From Arthrinium phaeospermum (taxonomy: Eukaryota; Ascomycota; Sordariomycetes; Amphisphaeriales; Apiosporaceae): a stretch of 64,000 nt of DNA. The notes below the pieces were generated by a model. The model saw only the letters and a list, made by a program, of their open reading frames with translations. It made no database searches and had not been told where the DNA came from. Location: positions 310,001-374,000 of the forward strand of contig QYRS01000016.1 in assembly GCA_006503535.1 (NCBI GenBank). The letters are read 5' to 3'. Positions 22,217-33,973 of the stretch are shown piece by piece. Every line of letters starts with the position of its first letter. The stretch's first letter is position 1. The translations under genes and the position numbers were made by a program.

Positions 22217-25200
22217 ATGACCCTCATCAAACACGCCGCCGCTCCTGCGGAAGATGGCAGAAAGTCGGAACAACAAATAGCCTATGACCTACTAATAGAG
22301 CTTCTAACGTGAGTCGAAATCATATTTCTCTCTCTACTCATCGAGGCCCGCGTATTGGCTAACAACTTCCACTTGCGCACTTTAGATATCAGTTTAGCTT
22401 TCCGGTACAATGGTACGTACTTATCTTGGAAAGACTCCTCAGCCACTTGATGCACCGTTTTTAACAAGCCTTTGAAGGATCAATACACAGAAGGAACTCT
22501 TGACTTCAGAGCAGAATGTGCGGCGCATAGTGGAGATAGGACCGGCCAATGTCTTGGCGTCCATGGCCAAAAAGTCGGCCAAGGCCCTCGTCATGGAGCA
22601 AGACATCGCGCGGTCTATCACGCGCGAGTTCCTCAACGTCAATAACCCCGACGACATTCGTAAGATATACTACGAGTACGACGAGAGCACGCCAGCGGCA
22701 GACGAAAAGGCAGCCTCGTCTTCGCCGGCAGCGCAAGCACCGGCCCCGGCCGCAGTGGCAGCGCCTGCGCCTGCTGCCGTTGTCCTTGCCGTCACCCCTT
22801 CTGGTGGCACTGCACCAGTGCTGAGCGCCTCAGGGGCCAGTGTTGACAAGGATCTCTCGCCCACTGACATCATTATCACATTAGTGGCCCAGAAACTTCG
22901 GCGCGCGTTTGATGAAGTGCCTGTCAGCGAATCGATCCAGGGCCTGTCTGGCGGTGAGTTTTATCCGACACTTGCAACATTTTGATCCTGCACAGCTGAT
23001 CCCATGAACAAAAACAGGCAAATCCACGCTCCAGAACGAGCTTATTGGAGACCTCGCCGCCGAGTTTGGAGATCTGCCGGACGGCAGTGAGAGCACGGCC
23101 ATAGGAGCCCTCGGCGAGAAGCTCGTTTCCGGCTTCGCCAAGAAGCTGGGTGCGTCGTCCAAGCGTCTGGTCGAGCGATTCATCTCCTCCAAGATGCCCG
23201 CGGGCTTTGGCCAGACCGAGATGATGACGTACCTGGAATCCCGCTGGGGCCTCGGTCCCAGCAGCCGAATCGCCCTTGCATGCTTCTGCGTCACCATAGA
23301 GCCTCCCTCCCGGCTTGCCAGCGTCAGCCAGGCTCACGTCTTTTTGGACTCGGCCGTCCCGCGATACGCCAAGCACGCGGGGATTACCCTGCCCGCAGCG
23401 TCGGCTAGTGGGGTAGGACAAGCAGTACAGAACGCCGTGGTGCAGGTGGACAATGCTAGTCTGGAGACACTTAAGACGGAGCAGAACGCCGTGCTGAAGA
23501 AACAACTCCAAGTTCTGGCAGACCATCTTGGCATTGAACTCAACCCGGATGCAACAGAAGGTGGCAAATCGGCGAGCAGTGACCTTCAGAAGAAGCTGGA
23601 CCGGCTCCACCGAGAACTGGACGAGGAATTCCTCAGCGGGGTGCAGGGTGTCTTCGACGCCCAAAAGGAGCGACGGTACTCGTCATGGTGGAACTGGGTA
23701 CGCGAAGACGCCGCGCGGGTCCTGCTGGAAGCCCAGGAGGGCGGCAGCATCAGACAGTCTCTATCCAAGGAGCGACTACAGGCCTTCGCCAACAGGTGGA
23801 CTGCGGAGCTAGAGCACATGCTTCGCTACTGCGCCGAGTCGGGACAGGCGAACAAGGGCGTGGCCGAGGAGCTCCTCCGGCTCAAGCCCGCAAACAATAC
23901 GGACGCGCAGTCGAAGCAGCAGCAGCCACCTCCCGTGTTCCGCTACTTCGCGCCGGCCATGGCGCCGCACACTGCGGTCGACGAAGCGGGCGCAATCCAA
24001 TACAGCGAGCAGGCGCGTCGGAGCCAGGCGACCTACTTCGACGCCGTCAGCGCCACGCGCCGCGGCGGCGGCTCCTGCAGCAGCTACGTGCACTGCCTCC
24101 GCCGCGGCGGCCAGTCGTCGTCGGCGTGGCAGCACGACGCCGAGCTCACGCGGGTGTACCTCGAGGCGCTCCGGCTCGGCACCACGTCGGGTCTCAGCTA
24201 CGCGGGCAAGACGGCGCTCGTCACGGGCGCCGGTGCGGGCTCCATCGGCCTCGAGGTGGTCCGCGGCCTCCTGGCGGGCGGCGCGCGCGTCATCATGACG
24301 ACGAGTCGGGCACCCGCCGCGGCCGGGCCCGCCATGGCGCGGCTGTACAAGGAGGCCGGCGCGCGAGGCTCCGAGTTAGTGCTGCTGCCCTTCAATGCGG
24401 CGAGCAAGCGGGACGTCGAGGAGCTCGTCGCCCACGTGTACCACGACGGTAAGGGCGGGCTGGGGGCCGACTTGGACTTCGTGATCCCCTTCGCCGCCAT
24501 CCCCGAGCCCGGCCGCGAGGTGGACGGTATCGACGCGCGGTCCGAGGTCGCGCACCGGGCTATGCTGACCAACGTGCTGCGGCTGATGGGCTGCATCAAG
24601 CAGCACAAGGAGAAGCGCGGCTACACCGGCCGGCCGACGACGGTGGTGCTACCTCTCTCGCCCAACCACGGCGACTTCGGCGGCGACGGGCTGTACTCGG
24701 AGTCCAAGGTCGGGCTCGAGACGCTGTTCAACCGCTACCGCTCGGAGCGCTGGTCCGACTACCTGTCCGTCGTCGGGGCCGTCATCGGCTGGACGCGCGG
24801 CACGGGCCTCATGAGCGCCAACAACATCGTCGCCGAGGGCATCGAGAAGCTGGGCGTCATGACCTTCACCGCCGCCGAGATGGCCTTCAACATCCTCGCC
24901 CTCCTCGCGCCGTCGGTCGTGCAGCACGCGGACACGGAGCCCATTTACGCCGACCTGAGCGGGGGGCTGATCGGCTTCCCGAATCTCAAGGAAGAGATCA
25001 CGGCCATCCGACAGGACATTACGGGCAGGAGGCGGGTGCGACAAGCTATTGCCGCCGAGAGGGAGAGACAGGAAGCAGTAGTTCGGGGCCCGAGCCCGGG
25101 AGTGGCTGCTTCTCGGTCATCAACGGCCGAGATCCGGGTCACCACGCAGAAGAAGGAGGCCGCCACGGCTCCGCAGCCGCCAAAGCGCTCCAACATCACC

Positions 25201-27414
25201 CAGGGGTTCCCGAAGCTGTCCTCTCACCAGACCATGACGGCGGGCCTCGCCAACCTGACCGGCATGGTCGACCTGAGTCGTACCGTCGTCATCGTCGGCT
25301 TTTCCGAGTTGGGGCCCTGGGGCTCCTCCCGCACGCGCTGGGAGATGGAGAGCCGTGGGAAGCTGTCACTCGACGGCCTGACGGAGATGGCGTGGATGAT
25401 GGGCCTCATCAATCACCACGATGGCCTCATCGACGGGAAACCCTACGTCGGCTGGCTGGATGTGGAGTCGGGCCAGCCGGTGGAAGAGTGCGACTTGGCC
25501 GCCCGCTACGAGGAGCACATCATGCGCCACTCGGGCGTCCGGACCATCGAGCCCGAGGGTCTCGACGGCTACGACCCGGCCAAGAAAGAGCTTCTGCACG
25601 AGGTGGTTCTCGACCACGACCTGCCGGCCTTTGAGACCTCGGCGACCAGCGCGCAGGCCTTCAAGCTCCGTCACGGCGACAAGGTCAAGACTTTCCCATC
25701 GGGGGGCGACGCCGACGGCAACTGGACCGTCGTGGTGCGGGCGGGCGCGACGTTCCACCTGCCCAAGGCGACGGGCGGGCACAACCCGACGGCGGCGCAG
25801 CTGCCGCGGGGCTGGGACGCGGCGACGTACGGGGTGCCGGCCGACGTGATGGCGCAGGTGGACCCGGTGACGCTGTACGTGCTGTGCTGCGCGAGCGAGG
25901 CGCTGCTGAGCGCGGGGCTGGCGGACCCCCACGAGCTGTACGGCCACGTGCACGCCTCCGAGGTGGCCAACTGCGTCGGCGCGGGCGCGGGCGCGCTCAA
26001 GGCCGCCCGGCAGATGTACCGGGCGCGGCACCGCGACGAGCCCGTCGCCGGCGACGTGCTGCAGGAGACCTTCCTCAACGCCATGGGCGCCTGGGCCAAC
26101 ATGCTGCTGCTCGGCGCCGCGGGCCCGCTGCGCACCCCGACGGGCACCTGCGCCACCGCCGTCGAGTCGCTCGACAGCGCCTGCGACCTGATTCGGGCCC
26201 GCCGCGCCCGCGTCGCCCTCGTCGGCGGCACCGACGACCTGCGCGAGGAGGTCGCCAACGAGTTCACCAGCATGCGCGCCACCGTCGACGGCGCCCGAGA
26301 CGCCGAGGCCCGCGGCCGGCTCCCGTCCGAGGCCTCGCGGCCCACCACCACCTCGCGCGCGGGCTTCGTCGAGAGCGCGGGGTGCGGCGTCCAGCTCGTC
26401 GCGAGCGCGGAGTTGGCCCTCGAGATGGGCTTGCCCATCTACGGCGTCGTCGCCTACACACAGATGGCCGCCGACGGCGTGGGCCGCTCTGTCCCGGCAC
26501 CCGGTAGGGGCATCCTCACGGCGGCGCGCGAGGCCCCCGCCTCCGCCGCGGCTGACCCCCTCGTTAGCACGCGGCCGCTGCTGCTGGACGTGGCGTACCG
26601 CCGGTCGCGCCTGGAGCACGAGGTGGCCACCATCGAGCACTGGCGTCTGTCGCAGCTAGCGGGCGCGTCCCAGACCACGTGTGATGCATCGGCGGCACAC
26701 GGGCAGGTGATCGAGGCGGCCGCGGCCTGCTCCAAGGCGGACGCGCAGTGGATGTGGAACGGCGAGCACCTGCGGCAGCAGCTGGACCCGACCATGGCGC
26801 CCCTCCGGGCGGCGCTGGCCGTCTGGGGTCTCGGCGTCGACGACGTGGGCGTCGCGTCCTTCCACGGCACCTCAACGAAAGCCAACGACCTGAACGAGAG
26901 CGCCGTCGTGCACCGGCAGATGGCGCACCTGGGCCGCTCCGCCGGCAACCCGCTCCTGGTGGTCTGCCAGAAGGCGCTGACGGGCCACCCCAAGGGCGCC
27001 GCGGGGGCCTGGATGCTCAACGGGTGCCTCCAGGTGCTCGAGTCGGGCGTCGTGCCCGGCAACCGCAACGCCGACGACGTCGACGCGGCGCTCCGCGCGT
27101 TCCCGCACCTCCTGTACCCGTCCGAGACGGTCGAGGTTGGTCTCATCAAGGCCTTTATGCTGACGTCGTTCGGGTTCGGGCAGAAGGGGGGCATCGTGAT
27201 CGGGGTCACGCCGCGGGCGCTTTACGGGGCGCTGCCGGCGGCGCAGTACGAAGCGTATCGTGCCAAGGTGGAGAAGCGCCGCCGTCGGGCGGACCGCGCG
27301 TTCCAGTTGGCCATGATGACCAATTCGGTCTTTAAGGCCAAGGATCAATCGGCTTGGACCCAGGCGGGCATACTGGAGGAGGATTTCTTTCTCGACCCTA
27401 CCGCGAGGATATAA
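22217..27414 (+). CDS. Fungal fatty acid synthase alpha subunit, metabolite-type (no PPT domain)
   Basis: Carries ACP, ketoreductase and ketosynthase of a dedicated type I fungal FAS. Exons 22217-22308, 22386-22412, 22478-22953 and 23018-27414 give 1,663 residues. The spliced N-terminus reads ELLTYQFSFPVQWINTQKEL, the conserved alpha-subunit opening, which fixes the small exon 2. An Ala/Pro linker leads to the ACP, whose phosphopantetheine serine is Ser201 (GGKSTLQNE). The ketoreductase has GAGAGSIG near residue 600 and Tyr757/Lys761 (GLYSESKVGLE). The ketosynthase triad is Cys1243 (GTCATAVESLDSA), His1481 (SFHGTSTKAND) and His1522 (LTGHPKGAAGAW). The protein stops soon after the ketosynthase, so the C-terminal phosphopantetheinyl transferase of primary FAS (about 1,850-1,890 residues) is absent, as in the FAS of aflatoxin-type clusters. 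Partner: the beta subunit at 50565-57057. Confidence 0.96.
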
Positions 27415-27849
27415 CTAGATAGACGTACGCCCTTAGGGTGTGGCCCTGGATGGCCAAGGTTTTCATCTGATAATGACATTTCCCTGACATTTAACCTTTG
27501 ACTAGTTGCCCGGCCCGTAGTTAACATTCGACTAATTGCGCCGATCTAACGGCCCGGGCCGATCCTGGTGGAGCTGTTCTCTAGTTCAACGACACTCGTC
27601 TGCTCGTAGATAGATTGGGGCGCGAACCGCACTAAAGTCGAATACCTCTAGCGTACATAGGATACTTGGTGCCACTCATGTCAATGGAAGTTATCCTGCG
27701 CGCTGAAATATGGCTTTGCTGAAGAAGCCCCCCGTGTATTTGAATTAAGTAATGTGCAATTCCAATGCCGCGTGACATGAAGTTCTCGTATATATCGTCT
27801 ATGTAAAGCCCCGAGCTTTGGTATATATACCAGGAGCCATTGAAGGCGC
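27415..27849. other. Intergenic between FAS alpha and Zn2Cys6 regulator
   Basis: Convergent 3' ends; nothing recognised. Confidence 0.6.
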
Positions 27850-30431
27850 CTACGACCATCCCGTCGTCCCCTGCCCGAAGGCGCCTTGGAAGTACTCGCT
27901 GTCGAAGTTTCCCCAATCCGAGCTGCTCGTCATAAAGTCGTCCGAGGCCTGCTGTTGCGACGACGGGGCCATCGTCCCCGACGTCGGCGGCGCGAAGTCC
28001 CGGGCCGACAGCAGTGGCCTCGAGCTTACATCCATCGACTCCGTGCCCATGGGGGTGAAGAAGCCGAAGTCGGTCCGCTTGGCCAGCCCAGCCGTCAGGG
28101 CAAAGTCGATCGTCTCGCCGGGCCGTGATGGTGGGAGACTCGACTGGCCGTGGTCCACCTTGGGCAGGCGGATCGGGCACCCATTGAGCAGCTCCGGTAT
28201 GGTGGGACTCGGGGGGTTCTGGGTGGCGCTGTCGTCCCGGTTGGGTGCCAGGCTCGCGATAGACTCGCCCAGGAACTCGAGGATATCCACAGTCCACCTG
28301 AGGCCCTGCACCAACCGGCTATGGAATATGTGCTTGAGCTTGTCGTGTTCCGGCATCTGCACATGTTCGCACACGGCCCGCAGCAGCGAAATGTCCGCCT
28401 GCACCGCCGCATCGGCTTCTCCTGTTTTAAACAGGCCGGCCAGGCGGTAGGACGCCAGCTCGAAGAATGAGACCATGGGGTAGTTTCCGATGATGCTGGC
28501 GAGCAGGCCCAGCCTTTGCGTCGTCGGGGGAAGATTGCACACGGCGAGCACTAATTTCAGGCTTTTCCGCGCCAGCTCCAGCATGCGTTCTTGGCTCGTT
28601 TCGCTGCGGCGGTCGCACCGCAGCACCAGAACCTGCGATACGTGAAAGCCGTAGACCAGTTCGAGCGTAATGGGGTCCATGTCTTCCATGCCGCCCGGGG
28701 ACGGCGGTACGAATTTGGCGTGCCTCTGAGCAAACCTGGACAAAGAGTTGCCGAGTTGCTGAACCTGTCGGGCCCGCGCATCGGCACCGAGCCCCATGGC
28801 CCGGGAAGTATACAGATTCAGATAGATTTCTTCCCAGATATTGGCCAGCTGGCCCGAGGGATCGCTGAAGGGCCGGTGGTCCGAATCGAACATGTGCAGA
28901 TCGCAGGGAAGGCCGGTCATGAAGACGCGCTGTTTATCCATGGTGTAGAGTACCTGGAAGACCCGCTGTCGAACCGTACCTGCTGCATCCGGCTCGCTGC
29001 TTTCCCCCCATGGCTGAGGTTTGGAGCGGTGGAGGCCCAGAATCTTGCCGGCATTGCAGGCTGCTTGACAGACTCTCTGGGCCACCGTGTGACTGTAGAA
29101 GTCTCGGGCAACGAGCACCTACGGAAGTCAGTGTGAGATGAGATGCGACAAAGAAGCCTGGGCTGGCTGGGAGTTCGCCAGATATACCCAGAGAATGCAT
29201 ACCAGAGTGATAAGAGCTTGCACGTTGACCAGACTGGGTGATGAAAACGCCCCGAGATTGGCAATAGCCCGGTCGCAATTCTTGAGAAACGAAGGCAGGA
29301 TGTCGTCATTCATGCCGCGTGAATTGGACTGAGAAGCCCGGGTGGCCTGTATCTCCAGGCCAAGCTCCAGCAGAACAATATTGTTGATGATGAGAGCCCA
29401 GGCGGTGTTGTCTCTCGGGGAATGCTCCTCGCTGTAGTGTGCCTCTATGGCCGAATTCAGTTCCGCCTCGTCGAAGATGGGCGTTCGCGGGTTGATGTTC
29501 TTCAGGTAGCCTTGGATGAATAAGTTGGCCAGCAACCGGGGCGGGGTGGTGACGGGATTCGCGTCGCCCAGTACGGGAGGCTCTGGCCGTCTGGACTTGA
29601 AAGGGAACTCGTCCAGCTTCTTCTGGAAAGTGACGCGCACATAAGAGTCGTGCAGGGCACGCGTGATATACGCCGTTTCCCCATCCCTGCCCGGATTTTC
29701 CCCGTGCTCATCGGACCCGAGAAGAGGCCCGGACGCCTGGCGCAACAAGGCTTTGACCAAGACCAGAGGCGCTGGGTAGCCATAGACACGATCACCCTCG
29801 TCCGACTCGGCTGTCTCGAATGCGGGGTGTTCCGAGGTCGAGGGCCCGTCGGAGTCTGGGGTATTGGGTTGGTCGAAATCGAGTGGTTCGGAACTCGGAG
29901 GCAGGCCCGGAATCTGGTTGGAAGAAGGCCAAGATGGGACGTTATTGAGAGAGCCACCAGGAGGCTGGGCGGCGACGTGGTGGATGAATTTGGTCAGAGA
30001 CGCCAAGGTTTCGTCAACATGGTCTAATCGCTTCAAGACAACGGTGAAGTCATCGCGTCTGGAGATTCACCGATTGGTCGCGCAACGGTTAGCCAGGGCG
30101 GCGGGGAAACGAGCAACGTTACTTCGTACAGCACCAAGGGGCTTGCTTACAGTTGCTTGGTGTGATTGACACGCTTGAGTGTGGAGGAACTCGAACACTC
30201 GACGCGCGACCTTTTGCAGTTGGAGCATTCGGGCTGCTTCCGATCGCAGCGGACCTTCCGCAGGCGGCATTGATCGCAGGCGGCGACCGAAGGCTCGTCG
30301 TTGTTGCCATTGGAGCGGGCTCGCTTGCGTCGGCCAGCTGTTGGGTGCGTGACCGAGGCCGAGTCGCTATCGGGATCGGGCTGTGGTGGTTGAGAGTGGG
30401 AATCACGTGAAGTAGGCGGAGACGCGACCAT
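27850..30431 (-). CDS. Zn2Cys6 transcription factor with fungal-specific middle homology region
   Basis: Probable pathway regulator, 806 residues. Exons 30431-30151, 30058-29188 and 29118-27850 keep frame (introns of 92 and 69 nt). The binuclear cluster is CDQCRLRKVRC...CSNCKRSRVEC with Cys52, 55, 62, 69, 72 and 79, preceded by a basic stretch (GRRKRARS). After the second splice the middle region reads TLVCILWVLVARDFYSHTVA and then FQVLYTMDKQRVFMTGLPCD, the pattern of the fungal-specific transcription factor domain. The C-terminus is acidic and Ser/Gln-rich (SSQQQASDDFMTSSSDWGNF), a plausible activation segment. It sits directly downstream of FAS alpha in convergent orientation, inside the cluster. 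Confidence 0.92.
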
Positions 30432-31487
30432 GATACCAACTTAACCTACTTACTGGGCCTGGGGTGGGGGGTTAGTGAGGGTTAGTGGACCACAGCGTTG
30501 GTTATGTTGGTTCAGGACCAAGCGTCCAGGACCACTTGGAAGGGACGGGACGGGACCCTGAGAGTTAAATTTACCACTCGGCCAAGCGATCGGCAGTGGG
30601 GCCTACTCCAGGTACGTTGTCTTGGTCTGTATGTGAGGTCCAACTTGCCCCTTTCGGCTTCAAACGGCGGAGTTGGACAATAGGATATCCGGTTCTTCAC
30701 GGTGTTCTAGACGGGTGTGGCCGCCGACTACTTTGTGGTTGTGTAAGGGTCCAAGTTGATCTGAGCCTTAGGTGAGACTGGAATCCATGGTGTGTAGGCA
30801 ATCAACGGCTGACATGTGCGGGGCTGCCTTTTGTACTACCCTGTCTAACGGGAAGTAAGCTCTGCAAGTGGGACCCACTCAGATCCTGCAGTGTTTATCT
30901 TCTTTTGATCCGAGTGGCCAGCATCCGTACGAGTATCGTACAAGTAGAGCTCTTGTAGGATGGCAGGCAGGCAGGCCTAGACCTCAACGCATGCCAGGAT
31001 ACGACTTTGCAGGGATTCCGTCACTGAAAATGTCGGATGTGGCACACCGCCTTAGGCGCCCGGAACAAAACCCGACAGAACATCTGAAACCCCACCTGCC
31101 GCCTTTGCTCTAAGCTCCCTACTCAAGATCCAATCATGCAAACTATCTACATGCCCGCCGTCAGCCCTAGCATCCCACTCGAAGCAGGAAGAGGCAAGAA
31201 GAGCCAGGAAGATGACAGCACGCAATGACGGCAGGACTAGGTCTTATACGATCCTTCTTCACGACAAGAATCCCCACCAATCGGCGGTCCTGGACTTATC
31301 GCGTCATACGGAAATGAGGAGGCAAACTAGGATCTGACGGATCTGGCTATTGGCGACTTTGATCTGGCATCATTCAAAGCTCCACCTAGGTTAAGTCTAT
31401 GGCAACAAAAGCACCCGGTCCGGCCCGCTCACCCCACCCCCCATATCGTATCAGCATCTCACGCGAAAATCAACCTGATTACCTTTC
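30432..31487. other. Intergenic: regulator promoter and MDR 3' side
   Basis: No gene seen. GGCA is repeated three times near 30962-30975. No convincing promoter element is identified. Confidence 0.55.
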
Positions 31488-32519
31488 TCAAAGAGCCACC
31501 CGAATAATCACCTTGCCCTGGACGCGTCCGGTATTCAGTCTCTCGAACGCCTCGCGGACCTGCGTGAAGTCGAAGGTGCTGTCGATGTGGATCTTCTCCT
31601 TGGGCAGCGCCGTCGCCTCCTTCAGCCACGCCTCCTTGTAGATGAGGTTGATGCACGTGTACGAGGGCCCCAGCCCCAGCCTGCCCCGGACGGCACGCCA
31701 GACCATCTGCGGGTTGAACATGTACGTGTAGCTGCCGCCCATGCCCAGCCGGTCCGTCGATGTCTTGTCGCCCACGACGGTCACGTAGCGCGGCGCCAGC
31801 CCCACGCACTCGGGCCCGCCCACGCAGTCGATGATGGCGTCGGGCCCGTACTCGCGCAGCCGCCCCGGCACGCTCGTCGTCGTGTAGTCGACGACCTCGT
31901 CGGCGCCCATGCTGCGCGCGAAGTCGGCTTTGCGGCCCGAGCACGACGCCACGACGTGCCAGCCGCGCTGCTTGGCGATGTAGCTGACGTACATGCCGCA
32001 GCTGGAGCTGCCGCCCAGCACCGCCAGCTTCCCCTTGCCCTTCTCCTTGCCCTTGCCCTGGCCCATGTAGCGCTCGACGGCGGCGACGCAGGTGCTGGCC
32101 GTCAGCCAGACGAGCGGCAGCGCGGCCGCCTCCTCAAAAGTCCAGCCGGCGGGCTTGGGCAGCACGACGGCGCGGCCGGGGCTGCGGGTGTCGACGCGGA
32201 TCGTCTCGCTCAGGCTGCCGGTGGGGAGGAAGTAGACGATGCCGAACACCTCGTCGCCAGCGCGGAAGCCCGACTGCGCGCCCGCCTCCTCGACCACCCC
32301 GGCGAAGTCCTCGCCCACGCCCTTGTGCGCCGGCATCGCCCACCCCGGCAGGGACCCCATCAGCGGGAAGCCCATCAGCTGGCCGTCGATGGGGTTGAGG
32401 GACGCCGCCTTGGTCCGCACCCGCACCTCGGTCGGCTTGAGCGGGGCCTCGTCTGCGGGCAGCTCCGTCTGGTGGAGGGCTTGCGGGTAGCCTCCATGGG
32501 TGAAAGTCCACGCCTTCAT
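31488..32519 (-). CDS. MDR-superfamily oxidoreductase (quinone/enoyl reductase-like)
   Basis: A 343-residue intron-less protein of the medium-chain reductase family without catalytic-zinc motifs. The N-terminal GroES-like part reads RVRTKAASLNPIDGQLMG and GVGEDFAGVVEEAG. The NADPH-binding motif is LAVLGGSSSCGMYVSYIA, followed by VVASCSGRKADFARSMGADEV, which suits NADP(H). A Lys/Gly-rich insert (QGKGKEKGKGK) lies just before the nucleotide fold. Such enzymes reduce quinones or activated C=C bonds. In this cluster it could act on an unsaturated intermediate, but it may also be a bystander: nothing in the sequence ties it to the pathway other than position. Confidence 0.85.
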   Translation of the reverse strand: MKAWTFTHGGYPQALHQTELPADEAPLKPTEVRVRTKAASLNPIDGQLMGFPLMGSLPGWAMPAHKGVGEDFAGVVEEAGAQSGFRAGDEVFGIVYFLPTGSLSETIRVDTRSPGRAVVLPKPAGWTFEEAAALPLVWLTASTCVAAVERYMGQGKGKEKGKGKLAVLGGSSSCGMYVSYIAKQRGWHVVASCSGRKADFARSMGADEVVDYTTTSVPGRLREYGPDAIIDCVGGPECVGLAPRYVTVVGDKTSTDRLGMGGSYTYMFNPQMVWRAVRGRLGLGPSYTCINLIYKEAWLKEATALPKEKIHIDSTFDFTQVREAFERLNTGRVQGKVIIRVAL

Positions 32520-33050
32520 CTTCTCTTCCGATTGGTAGTAGCGCTGTGAGTGGCGGGAAGCTTGGCGGGCTAATGATGGCTAGCGATAGAAGCGTGGTAA
32601 TTCTTTTTGTTTTTTATCTTTTTGTTTTCATCGTTCGGGAGGGAACCGGCTTGACCTGGGCTCTTAATGTAGTTGGTCCGAATTTGCTGTGCTGCCTTAG
32701 TGCCTGTATTCTGCCGTGGGTGACAAAGACGTGCTTGCCTCTGAAATCAGCTGAATAATTCTTGGGGGGCGTGTTGGGCCTAGACCCCCAAAGCTGACTG
32801 GTGGGGTCCAGCAAGGGGGCTTGGATGCAAATGAACTGGAATGAATACTAAGCCGACGGAGGAACTCAATCCCATTCAATCCCAACCAACCCCTGGCCCA
32901 GCTGCTGACTACGCATGAACGTACTGTGTCGGGTGCCGAACCCCGAGGTGATCTACGCAATTATTACCCGGCATAAATCCGGCTAATTGTCACGGAATAT
33001 ATGCAAACGTGTTGAAACGATCCATCCATAACGTGCAAATTTGCTTTTTT

Positions 33051-33301
33051 GACATAGTGGCCAGTCTTACAATCAAGAGTCTCATACGCTCGAACCCTGT
33101 TGGATAGCATCGAGCCAGACTTGGATCGTGAAATGCCAAGAGGTCCTGGGTTCGAAAGGATCATCATGTTTCCAGACTCAGCTATTGCACATTGTCTCAG
33201 ATTGTCGCGATAGCCGAGGGGGCATGTGACAGTATATATAGACATATTGTGCCAATTGATACAGAATGAATGCGCCCGCTATTTGGCATAGTAGCCAGTC
33301 T
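33051..33301. repeat. Dispersed 17-bp direct repeat (two copies)
   Basis: GACATAGTGGCCAGTCT at 33051-33067 and GGCATAGTAGCCAGTCT at 33285-33301. Both differences are transitions. Confidence 0.5.
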
Positions 33302-33809
33302 GACATTTATCCAGAGAATAGCATCATTGAAAAGATGGTGTCGCGTGTACTTAGCATACCAGATCAACCAGCTTAGCCACTGCCGCGAGGAGGAAAAGCA
33401 TCTACCGAACCAGCTTCAAGCCCCATTCTTCAAATGCAACATCTAGAACAATCCCTGGTTCAGGGCATTGATCGAAGGACTCGGCGAAGAGGACGACGAG
33501 TAGATATGAGGACAACCAGGTAGTCTCAAGCTTTGCCGATCGGTAATATATCAATATTGTACACACAAATATAAAATCTCAAACAAGTGCAGTGTAGCCT
33601 CGTGCCTACTTAGGAGGAGCATGGGAGTCACTAGCCTTTTACTGGCATATGCAGAATTGGCACAAGGCGCCAATAGGCGGAGAGATGGATGACAGTGCAC
33701 ATGTGATCTCAGCCATAACTAACCAATCATATGATCGTATAAAGCCATTGCAAAAGTCTGGGTCAATATCTCATGTCGCCATGAGAAATGTATATTGCGA
33801 TACTTCTAG

Positions 33810-33831
33810 TCAAACTCTAATCAAACTCTAA
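33810..33831. repeat. Tandem 11-bp duplication
   Basis: TCAAACTCTAA twice in a row, next to the 3' side of the Dabb gene. Confidence 0.7.
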
Positions 33832-33973
33832 TCTGGTCTATAGACAAACCCCAAGCTGAAGAAAATTACATAAAGCCAACTATCGAGATAGGAAAATGGT
33901 GATGAAACGATTGTGTGCAGAACGCAATGAGTGGCAGTCTGCTGGTTCGCCCCATGACAGGCCTCGGACCTGC

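Larger units (their letters stand above)
32520..33973. other. Intergenic: MDR promoter and Dabb 3' side
   Basis: No gene seen. A 17-bp sequence occurs twice with two A/G differences (33051-33067 and 33285-33301), and an 11-bp unit is repeated in tandem at 33810-33831. A GGTTCGA string near 33149 is not part of a tRNA fold. Confidence 0.5.

Noticed and set aside
33140..33170. GGTTCGA string resembling a tRNA B box
   Set aside because: The bases around it do not form a T stem, no D arm or acceptor stem is found on either strand.
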